This document shows positions 1-5,767 of a stretch of 6,098 nt of DNA, piece by piece (the first letter of the stretch is position 1; each line of letters begins with the position of its first letter). The stretch covers positions 1 to 6,098 of the forward strand of contig JBFLVN010000225.1 in the NCBI GenBank assembly GCA_040758475.1, in the 5' to 3' direction. The DNA comes from JBFLVN01 sp040758475. Its GTDB lineage: Bacteria; JAGRBM01. The position numbers and the translations under genes are program-made. Below the pieces are notes generated by a model, which saw only the letters and a program-made list of their open reading frames with translations, was not told the DNA's origin and ran no database searches.

Positions 1-1
1 T

Positions 2-3000
2 ATTGTGGCAGCCGACCTTCCCGACGCCTGCCCCAGCAGCACCGGCGCGAACGAAAATTGTGACGGCGATCACGTGCTTCAGCTCGCGAACCCGCCTTCA
101 GGGCTTGCTCCCGGTGACAAAGTCCGTATCGGGTATACGGCTGGCGAGGTGTTTACGGCGACCGTCCGGAACATCGTGATCTCGGGTGGCGCGGAGTACG
201 TTGAGTTTCAAGATATCTACTATCTGTCAAACGAATGCAATTTGCCGGGATTGGCCTATGGCATTGACACGGTTTTGCAACTCGATGGGAATCAAAAGAG
301 CAATTTCACCGATTGCTCCGGAGCCTCTGTCAATCTTGAAAATCAAGCCGTGTATCTGGCCAACCCCTACACGGCGGGGGATGATTTTCCTTGTAACGAA
401 AACCCGGCGTACGGTGGTGCCGCGGGAAAACCTCCCACCTGTCAGGCCTACCCGGGCCGCCTGTTCCCGACGAGCGGCAAGACCATCCAGACTTGTCAAG
501 GCGGCAATTTCAGCCGCGGCGCCGACGGCACGTGGCGGCGGGTTACGCAGTACAAGTCGGACGACGACCGGGGCGACGGCCCTCCCTCGGATCTTCGGCG
601 CCACTGTTACGAACTCAATTTTTCTCCCGACGCGGCATTTAACCCTGACGGCCAGACTTTTACGGCGCCGGGCGGTACGGCCGTCAATTATTTGAACGGA
701 CGGGACGTCTCCATCGGTGACGTCCGCCTGGAGTACGGTTCTTTCGGAGACGGCGTGCGGCACGCGACATCCTCCCCCGGGTCCGTCGGCCCGGGAGGCG
801 ATTGTTTTTCGACTGAAGGGGATAGCGTCCTGGGAATCACCCGGATAGGCGGCCACGATTACAACTGCTTGCTAGGCCAACTCAAGTACGAAATCCTTGT
901 CCCGGGAGACGGGCTGGTTGAAAAAGCTCATGCCGGAATCGATTTCTCGGGCCTCCGCCAGCAAGGAATTATTGAAACCATTAGAGTTGTGGACGCCCTC
1001 CTGATCATCACCGCGGATATTGACAGGTGGTGGGGATCGCGAGTGCGGGATTGGTTCAATAATTACAATACCGGGCGGTTCGCCGCGCCGCATACGTCCC
1101 AAATCTGGATTGGCCGGGATTCGGATGGAAGTCCGCCAGGCGCCCTTTCCGATCCGGCCACCATCATGGGCGAATCGGATCCTTTCACGCCGGTCAACCC
1201 GTGGGATCGCGGCGACATCTGGAAATTCGATGGCATGGGCGTTAATTTCCAGAAGGATATTTTTTCTCCACGAGTGCTTCTTCTTCCCAGGGCGTCGCTG
1301 TGGATTCCGGATCCGGCCATCACGCGGCTTGTATGCAACAAGGACACCAGCCAGAACATCAATAATATCAACACGTGCAGCCTCGGCACGAATCAGTACA
1401 ATCCGCCTGGAATCGCGTCGGCCGCATATGTCCGGCACGGTATTTGGGCGGGCATGACCGAGAGCGACGCCTACGGCTCATTTACAGTGGGACAAAAATA
1501 CGACTTCTTCGTCCGGAAGGCGCAAGCCCGGACGGTCAACGACTTCGTCCTCATTTTGGTGGCGCCCGATGTTTCCCTCCTCGGCAACGTGGCTCAACCG
1601 GTGGTCATCCCGTTTTTCTTTACGGATACTTTCTACAACGGGGATAGCGTCCTTCCGAGCGGCAGCGTGCACAATTACGGGCAGTACGACTGCAGCGGAA
1701 TCGCGAATTGTCCTGTTGTGCTTGGTCCGGCGGACGATCAAGAAGTGCCGGATGGAACGCCCTTCGACGCCACGAGGACGGCCGATAACGACGGGGCTTT
1801 TGGAAGCCCCTATGTCGGAATCGGAGGAGCGATGGTGAAGATTTGCCAAGAACCGGGGACGACGGTTGTTTTTCCGGCTGCCCTGCCGGGAACGCGCAAG
1901 CTCGCCATGCCTCCGGTTTGCGCCAGCACGGCGGACGGCCAGTCGCGTCCAGGCGGTGAAGCCGTCGCCCGGGTGAACGATCCGTTCTCGCGAAATGGCC
2001 GGATGCGTGGCCGGCTTTTCTTCCCGCCCTGGCCCAACGAGGCGGTGGAACTCGAGATCAGCGCGCCAGGCATTCCCCCGCTCGCTTACAAGCGGCCCAT
2101 TCTCCGCGGCATTACAGGCGCCGCGGGAACGGGTAACCAGGTCCCGGAAGCGCGGGCTCCCGCCCTCGTGGGAACCTCCCCGGGAGATCCTTCCAACCCC
2201 GTCGTCATCGGCTTGGGAGGGTTCGACGCGGACGGTGATCCGATGATGGTGAATGTTACCTCGACACCTTCCGTTGGCGGCCTGGCCCCGCTTTCGGGCG
2301 GTCCCATCACGGACTCGGCTTCTTTGCCCGTTACTTACACGCCACCCAATGGTTTTACAGGTACGGTGATTTTTGAGTTCACCGTCACGGATTCGAAAGG
2401 AGCGGTCTCGGCGGTGGCTGCCGTCGTCGTGGTTGTAAAGCCACAACCAAACGCGACCATTGCGCCGGCGGCGTTGACGATCAATGAAGACAACAATCCG
2501 CCGCTTGCTTCTGACTTTTCGATCGGGGGTTCGGGCGGGTCGCCTCCCTTGGCCGCGCAACTGCTGTTTGCGCCCGGAAACGGAACGATGGAGCCGCCCA
2601 GCGGGACGGTTCCGTTCACGACTACCTATACGCCCGATCCCGATTTTTGCGGAACGGGAATCAATGCCGATACTTTTTCCTTTGTTGTTGTCGGTGCGGA
2701 TTCCAGCGTGTCCGTTCCGGTGAATGGCACGGTGAACGTCACTTGCATCAACGACCCGCCGGTTGCCGCCATTACCCAGCCGCCCTCCGGCCAGATCGCG
2801 ATCGTGAACGTGGTCTACACCTTCCAGGCTGCTTGCGACGACGGGCACAATGGGGCTCCGGGAGAAAACAATACTCCCTTGTCGCATTCCTGGAATTTCG
2901 CGGGCGGCACGGTCGTTTCTGGAGACGTGAACGGGTTAGGCCCCATCAGCGTGCGTTGGTCCACAACGGGGATCAAGAACGTGAATTATACATGCACGGA

Positions 3001-5767
3001 CTCGGGCCCGGGTGCCGCGCCCAACGATAACTCAACGACCGTTACTCTTCCCGTCGACGTACGGGTGAACACCGCCCCGGCCGCGGTTATCGAAACCCCG
3101 CCCGACACTCCACCTGCCAGATTTGTGTCCAACTCTGTCGATACGCCCATGAACGTCCCCGATAACACCGCGGCAGGTGTCGTTTCAAGCCTCCCCGTAT
3201 CGGTACCCGACTCCCTGGACGGAATCCTGACGGACGTGAACGTGCGGGTAAACGTAAGTCATCTGGACGCCCAGGACATCGACCTCTGGCTCGAACATCC
3301 GGACGGAACGCTTGTTTATCTTTCTTCGGATAACGGGGGAACCGGGGATCACTACATTCAGACGGTTTTCGATACCCAGGCCGCCGCCTGCATCGTGGGG
3401 CAAGCGGCGCCCTTCACGGGAACGTTCCGTCCGGAAAACGCGGCCAATGGCTCGGGATGCAACGCGAGCGGCGCGGGAACGCTGGACGTGCTCAACGGAA
3501 AACTCGCCAACGGGGTCTGGAAACTGCATGTGGCGGACGACGCCACGGGAGCGTCCGGCGCTGTCTTGGAAAGCTGGTCTCTCGAGATCCAATATACCCC
3601 CCGGGTGCACGTGACCCAGGCCGTTGTTTTTACGGGCCTTTGCTCCGACGCGGAGAACAACGGCCCGTTTACCCATTCCTGGAACTTCGGTACCGGCGCG
3701 ACGCCCGCAAGCAGCGCCGCGGAGGCGCCGGGAAGTGTCTCCTGGGCCACCACCGGCTCCAAAACCGTGACGTACACCTGCACGGACGCTCAAGGGCTTT
3801 CCTCCCCGCAGGCGTCCATGACGGTGGATGTTATCAACCGGGCGCCAATCGCGGCCATCGATTCGCCTCCCGACATGCCGCCGGCGACCCATTCATTCTT
3901 TTCAACCAGCGCGGTCGCGGTTCCAGACAACACCCCCGCGGGGGTTGTCTCCAACCTCACTGTTTCGACTCCTTGGCCTCTCGATGGCGTTCTGACGGAC
4001 GTGAACGTGCGGGTGAACGTGACCGCGGGGGACGCCCAGGATATCGACCTCTGGCTCGAGCATCCGGATGGAACGCTTGTTTACCTCTCTTCCGACAACG
4101 GAGGTACTAATCCCAATTATGTCAACACGCTGTTTGATACCCAGGCCGCCGCCTGCATAGTGGGGCAAGCGGCGCCCTTTACGGGAACGTTCCGCCCGGA
4201 AAACGCGGCCAATGGCTCGGGATGCAACGCGAGCGGCGCGGGGACCTTGGACGTGCTCAACGGAAAACTCGCCAACGGCGTCTGGAAACTGCACGTGGCC
4301 GATGATGCCACGGGCGAGGCCGTCCCGACGAGCTTGGGTAGCTGGTCCCTCGAAATCCGGTACCGACCGCGGGTTTCCATCGCCACGGGAGCGCAATTCC
4401 TGGCTACCTGTTCAGATCCGGATGGGAACGGCCCCTACGTCCATTCCTGGAATTTCCTCACGTCCGGCACCGGCACGGCGGCACCCGCCACGAGCAACGA
4501 GGAGGATCCGTCCGTGAACGTCCTCTGGTCGAGCCTCGGGATCAAGGGGATCTCCTATAGTTGTACCGACGTCTGCGCCGGGTGCGCTCTCACCTCTAAC
4601 GTCGCGGCGATGGAAGTGGAAGTCATAAACGCTCCGCCGGTCGCTACGATTACTTCCCATGCGAATGGAGACGACGTCCCCCATACCCCTTCCACCGTCG
4701 ATTTCACCGGGAGCTGCTTTGACGCCGACGGCGAGCCCGTGCAAGCGTGGGAATGGCGGATCACGAACGGCGCGGCTCCCGATCCGGACGTTTACACGGC
4801 GCAAGACGTGACCGGAGTGCAGTTCACGCCGGCAACAGGACAGACCATCACCCCCCGCCAGGTGCAGCTCCGTTGCCAGACGAACGGTACCTGGTCGCCC
4901 TACGCGACCATCAACGTGGACGTGATCAACAACGCGCCCGCGTGCACTTTGACCGTTCCCTCCGGGCCGTTCCGGGCCCGGTTCGCGAATCCCGGCGGGA
5001 CTATCGGTGACAACACAACGACTGATTTCGCCATATCGGTTGGAGCATCAGGAACCGCTGCCGACGTGAATGTAAGAACAGACATTGACGTCAATGATGG
5101 AGGCCTCTTCACTACGGACAGTCAGACGCAGGATATCGACGTGTACGTTCGATCGCCTGCGTATCCAATCAGTGGAAATTGGCTCGAACTGGCGAGTGAC
5201 AACGGCGGCACGAGTGAGGGTGGTTATCAAATCACGGTGTTCGACCAATCTGCCGCTACCTGCGTAGTGGGCCAGGCCGCGCCCTTCAATAATACGTATG
5301 ATCCCGAAGGGGGGATTTTCACCAATCCTGGCCCCGCCACGGCGGGATCGGCTGGTTGCGCGCCCAGCGGCCTGGACGGGTTCAACGGGACGGCGGCGGA
5401 TGGAACTTGGACATTGCGGATCGTGGACGACAACTCGGCCGGTGACAATTCAACTCTCAACGACTGGTGGCTCGATCTCGTATATACGAATGCGAGCGGG
5501 GCAACGCCCTACATGAACGACAACAGCGACGCGGCTTCCAGCATTGATTATCCGGCCGCCACGTGCACGGATTCGGACACAGGCGATACTTTTACTATCG
5601 GGTGGAACTTTGGAGCCGACGCCACGCCAGCCACTTTTGGTGGCGCTGATCCAGGTCCTGTTAATTACTCGGCTTCAGGCCTGAAGACCGTGACACTCAG
5701 CGGGACGGATAATTTTGGCCTTGCGGGAACAGTGACGACAAATGTACAGGTGCAACCTTATCCATAG
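2..5767 (+). CDS. Giant secreted multidomain protein with Big_9, PKD and P domains (5'-partial)
   Basis: The frame is open from the left edge (ATT at 2-4, GTG at 5-7) to TAG at 5765-5767. GTG is the first possible start, but only four bases precede it, so no ribosome site can be seen. The first residues (VAADLPDACPSS) read like the region around or after a signal-peptidase cut, so I treat the gene as 5'-truncated. Residues are numbered from GTG = 1. Order: unrecognised Cys-rich region (1 to ~700); two Ig/cadherin-like Big_9-type modules (711-811, 813-915); PKD1 (916-1021); PKD2 carrying inserted P domain 1 (1022-1277); PKD3 carrying P domain 2 (1278-1541); PKD4 (1542-1641); PKD5 carrying P domain 3 (1642-1920). 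No transmembrane segment, LPXTG, PEP-CTERM or RTX nonapeptides are visible. The even, paired cysteines indicate an oxidising, extracytoplasmic location. No Asp/His/Ser protease motifs are seen, so an adhesin, matrix or binding protein is more likely than a protease. The exact function is unknown. Confidence 0.9.
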   Translation: MVAADLPDACPSSTGANENCDGDHVLQLANPPSGLAPGDKVRIGYTAGEVFTATVRNIVISGGAEYVEFQDIYYLSNECNLPGLAYGIDTVLQLDGNQKSNFTDCSGASVNLENQAVYLANPYTAGDDFPCNENPAYGGAAGKPPTCQAYPGRLFPTSGKTIQTCQGGNFSRGADGTWRRVTQYKSDDDRGDGPPSDLRRHCYELNFSPDAAFNPDGQTFTAPGGTAVNYLNGRDVSIGDVRLEYGSFGDGVRHATSSPGSVGPGGDCFSTEGDSVLGITRIGGHDYNCLLGQLKYEILVPGDGLVEKAHAGIDFSGLRQQGIIETIRVVDALLIITADIDRWWGSRVRDWFNNYNTGRFAAPHTSQIWIGRDSDGSPPGALSDPATIMGESDPFTPVNPWDRGDIWKFDGMGVNFQKDIFSPRVLLLPRASLWIPDPAITRLVCNKDTSQNINNINTCSLGTNQYNPPGIASAAYVRHGIWAGMTESDAYGSFTVGQKYDFFVRKAQARTVNDFVLILVAPDVSLLGNVAQPVVIPFFFTDTFYNGDSVLPSGSVHNYGQYDCSGIANCPVVLGPADDQEVPDGTPFDATRTADNDGAFGSPYVGIGGAMVKICQEPGTTVVFPAALPGTRKLAMPPVCASTADGQSRPGGEAVARVNDPFSRNGRMRGRLFFPPWPNEAVELEISAPGIPPLAYKRPILRGITGAAGTGNQVPEARAPALVGTSPGDPSNPVVIGLGGFDADGDPMMVNVTSTPSVGGLAPLSGGPITDSASLPVTYTPPNGFTGTVIFEFTVTDSKGAVSAVAAVVVVVKPQPNATIAPAALTINEDNNPPLASDFSIGGSGGSPPLAAQLLFAPGNGTMEPPSGTVPFTTTYTPDPDFCGTGINADTFSFVVVGADSSVSVPVNGTVNVTCINDPPVAAITQPPSGQIAIVNVVYTFQAACDDGHNGAPGENNTPLSHSWNFAGGTVVSGDVNGLGPISVRWSTTGIKNVNYTCTDSGPGAAPNDNSTTVTLPVDVRVNTAPAAVIETPPDTPPARFVSNSVDTPMNVPDNTAAGVVSSLPVSVPDSLDGILTDVNVRVNVSHLDAQDIDLWLEHPDGTLVYLSSDNGGTGDHYIQTVFDTQAAACIVGQAAPFTGTFRPENAANGSGCNASGAGTLDVLNGKLANGVWKLHVADDATGASGAVLESWSLEIQYTPRVHVTQAVVFTGLCSDAENNGPFTHSWNFGTGATPASSAAEAPGSVSWATTGSKTVTYTCTDAQGLSSPQASMTVDVINRAPIAAIDSPPDMPPATHSFFSTSAVAVPDNTPAGVVSNLTVSTPWPLDGVLTDVNVRVNVTAGDAQDIDLWLEHPDGTLVYLSSDNGGTNPNYVNTLFDTQAAACIVGQAAPFTGTFRPENAANGSGCNASGAGTLDVLNGKLANGVWKLHVADDATGEAVPTSLGSWSLEIRYRPRVSIATGAQFLATCSDPDGNGPYVHSWNFLTSGTGTAAPATSNEEDPSVNVLWSSLGIKGISYSCTDVCAGCALTSNVAAMEVEVINAPPVATITSHANGDDVPHTPSTVDFTGSCFDADGEPVQAWEWRITNGAAPDPDVYTAQDVTGVQFTPATGQTITPRQVQLRCQTNGTWSPYATINVDVINNAPACTLTVPSGPFRARFANPGGTIGDNTTTDFAISVGASGTAADVNVRTDIDVNDGGLFTTDSQTQDIDVYVRSPAYPISGNWLELASDNGGTSEGGYQITVFDQSAATCVVGQAAPFNNTYDPEGGIFTNPGPATAGSAGCAPSGLDGFNGTAADGTWTLRIVDDNSAGDNSTLNDWWLDLVYTNASGATPYMNDNSDAASSIDYPAATCTDSDTGDTFTIGWNFGADATPATFGGADPGPVNYSASGLKTVTLSGTDNFGLAGTVTTNVQVQPYP
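5..2104 (+). other. N-terminal region of the giant protein, no family recognised
   Basis: Residues 1 to about 700. I do not recognise a family. It contains 16 cysteines, an even number that would suit disulfides. Blocks read as beta-strand and turn, for example LQLANPPSGLAPGDKVRI near residue 26. There is a Trp/Tyr-rich patch DRWWGSRVRDWFNNYNTGRF at about 340-359, and a hydrophobic strand VVIPFFFTDTFYN at about 533-545. Similar short phrases recur near the start (VLQLANP, TVLQLDGN, AVYLANPY), possibly weak internal repeats. Asp/Gly/Asn loops are common. The region could be a ligand-binding or adhesive head displayed by the PKD/P stalk, but that comes only from its position. Its boundary with the Big_9 modules is approximate. 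Confidence 0.45.
2135..2437 (+). other. Ig/cadherin-like module 1 (Big_9 type)
   Basis: Residues 711-811. It starts with NQVPEARAPALVG, followed by VVIGLGGFDADGDPMMVNVT, then VTYTPPNGFTGTVIFEFTV and DSKGAVSAVAAVVVVV. This is the usual order in bacterial Ig/cadherin-like (Big_9, PF17963-type) repeats: an N-x-x-P start, a D-x-D-G-D-P calcium-type loop, a TYTP-x-x-GF-x-G strand pair and a final D-x-x-G-x-x-S hairpin. Such modules usually act as rigid stalk segments in surface proteins, and the D-rich loop suggests calcium stiffening. The family assignment is by motif reading only. Confidence 0.75.
2441..2749 (+). other. Ig/cadherin-like module 2 (Big_9 type)
   Basis: Residues 813-915, following module 1 without a linker. 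ALTINEDNNPPLASDFSI is the typical 'T-x-x-E-D' entry strand, then TTTYTPDPDFCGTGINADTF matches the YTP-x-x-x-F-x-G motif, and SVPVNGTVNVTCIND closes the module. Two cysteines, C882 and C914, sit at positions that could form an intramodule bridge, which module 1 lacks. The NDPPVA sequence at 916 begins the next module. Confidence 0.7.
2750..3067 (+). other. PKD-like module 1, without insertion
   Basis: Residues 916-1021. It begins NDPPVAAITQPPSG, then VVYTFQAACDDG, the PKD core SHSWNFAGG, a WSTTGIKNVNYTCTD strand and a final VTLPVDVRV. The classical W-x-F-G-D-G turn is degenerate (WNFAGG), but strand order and spacing fit PKD. C944 and C997 occupy the B and F strands as in ordinary Ig folds and probably pair. 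This copy runs straight from the first strand to the second, so it is the reference for recognising the insertions in PKD2, PKD3 and PKD5. Confidence 0.75.
3119..3601 (+). other. Proprotein-convertase P (Homo B) domain 1
   Basis: Residues about 1039-1199. The P-domain signature is clear: NVPDNTAAGVVSSLPV, then LTDVNVRVNVSHLDAQDIDL, HPDGTLVYLSSDNGG, an FDTQAAACIVGQAAPFTG strand, then LNGKLANGVWKLHVADDATG and SWSLEI. In known proteins (PF01483) the domain follows a subtilisin/kexin protease and stabilises it, and many bacterial proteins use it as a stand-alone module. No protease domain is seen here. C1129 and C1152 are 23 residues apart and likely pair, since all three P copies keep both. The D-x-D and SSDNGG loops fit calcium binding. 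The domain lies inside PKD2. Confidence 0.88.
3231..3549 (+). repeat. Intragenic direct repeat, copy A (in P domain 1)
   Basis: Pairs base for base with 3996-4314 at an offset of 765 nt, with no gaps. By my hand count, the first 140 bases have about 35 differences and the last 179 bases (3371-3549) only 11, all synonymous. The copy encodes the P-domain core. It marks duplication of a P-plus-PKD unit, possibly followed by local gene conversion. Confidence 0.85.
3893..4366 (+). other. Proprotein-convertase P (Homo B) domain 2
   Basis: Residues about 1297-1454. The fold signature is the same as in P1: VPDNTPAGVVSNLTV, VLTDVNVRVNV, DAQDIDLWLEHPDGTLVYLS, SDNGGTN, FDTQAAACIVG and SWSLEIRY. Residues 1378-1437 are identical to residues 1123-1182 of P1. 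C1384 and C1407 match C1129 and C1152. It is nested in PKD3 at the same point that P1 occupies in PKD2. The two copies are in register at 765 nt through their shared part, and P2 has one extra residue just before SWSLEI. Confidence 0.88.
3996..4314 (+). repeat. Intragenic direct repeat, copy B (in P domain 2)
   Basis: Partner of 3231-3549. The high-identity part is 4136-4314 and encodes exactly the same 60 residues as copy A. Outside it, identity falls quickly (for example 4086-4135 against 3321-3370), giving a mosaic rather than evenly decayed duplication. Confidence 0.85.
4628..4927 (+). other. PKD-like module 4, without insertion
   Basis: Residues 1542-1641. NAPPVATITSHANGDDVP leads directly to TVDFTGSCFDADGEPVQAWE, then VQFTPATGQTITPRQVQLRC and INVDVIN. 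The core aromatic motif is AWEWRI rather than SWNFG. C1571 and C1624 keep the strand pair. This is the most divergent PKD of the set and, like PKD1, has no P insertion. NNAPACTLT at 1642 opens the last module. Confidence 0.65.
4928..5764 (+). other. C-terminal PKD-like module 5, split by P domain 3
   Basis: Residues 1642-1920, ending the protein. NNAPACTLTVPS is the first strand, P domain 3 is inserted, and PKD resumes near 1840 with SIDYPAATCTDSDTGDTF, TIGWNFGADATP, VNYSASGLKTVTLSGTDNFG and a last strand TTNVQVQPYP directly before the stop. The cysteine expected in the F strand is replaced by G1900 (TLSGTD instead of YTCTD), leaving C1854 without its usual partner. An extra C1647 in the first strand could compensate. 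Nothing resembling a sorting or anchoring tail follows. Confidence 0.65.
4976..5488 (+). other. Proprotein-convertase P (Homo B) domain 3, divergent
   Basis: Residues about 1658-1828. Recognisable P elements: ADVNVRTDIDV, QTQDIDVYVRSP, NWLELASDNGGTSEGGYQIT, VFDQSAATCVVGQAAPFN, LDGFNGTAADGTWTLRIVDD and LNDWWLDLVY. It is longer than P1 and P2. There is extra sequence before QTQDID (DGGLFTTDS) and inside the next hairpin (AYPISG), and 32 rather than 23 residues separate C1753 from C1785. The VGQAAPF phrase is shared with P1 and P2, so it belongs to the same lineage, but it was not part of the recent duplication. Confidence 0.82.

Larger units (their letters stand above)
3068..3835 (+). other. 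PKD-like module 2, split by P domain 1
   Basis: Residues 1022-1277. The first strand, NTAPAAVIETPPDTPP (1022-1037), is followed by a whole P domain. The PKD then resumes at about 1200 with VVFTGLCSDAENN, THSWNFGTG, SVSWATTGSKTVTYTCTD and ASMTVDVI. C1213 and C1259 match the C944/C997 pair of PKD1. The next module starts with NRAPIAAID at 1278. The split reading rests on comparing the two halves with PKD1 and PKD4. The alternative is that the first strand is just a linker and a shortened PKD follows. Confidence 0.65.
3836..4627 (+). other. PKD-like module 3, split by P domain 2
   Basis: Residues 1278-1541. The first strand NRAPIAAIDSPPDMPP (1278-1293) precedes P domain 2. PKD resumes near 1455 with AQFLATCSDPDGNGPYVHSW, then NVLWSSLGIKGISYSCTD and AAMEVEVI. 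C1469 and C1520 are the expected strand pair. An extra pair, C1524 and C1527 (VCAGC), sits in the following hairpin and occurs in no other module. The next module starts at NAPPVATIT (1542). Confidence 0.65.

Noticed and set aside
5..7. GTG as the true start codon
   Set aside because: The frame is open upstream to the edge, no ribosome site can be present in four bases, and the residues look like the area after a signal peptide. It remains possible but is less likely than a start outside the window.
1478..2887. Long minus-strand open frame (about 469 codons) inside the giant gene
   Set aside because: Its translation is Arg/His/Gly-rich and without any domain pattern. It mirrors the GC-rich codons of the plus-strand gene, whose own frame holds clear domains here.
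3185..4396. Minus-strand open frames opposite the P domains that resemble each other
   Set aside because: Their similarity is simply the antisense image of the P1/P2 duplication. No independent coding signal is seen.
3119..5488. CRISPR-like or short tandem repeat array
   Set aside because: The repetition is at the scale of whole protein domains (765-nt register, two close copies and one distant), not short direct repeats with spacers.
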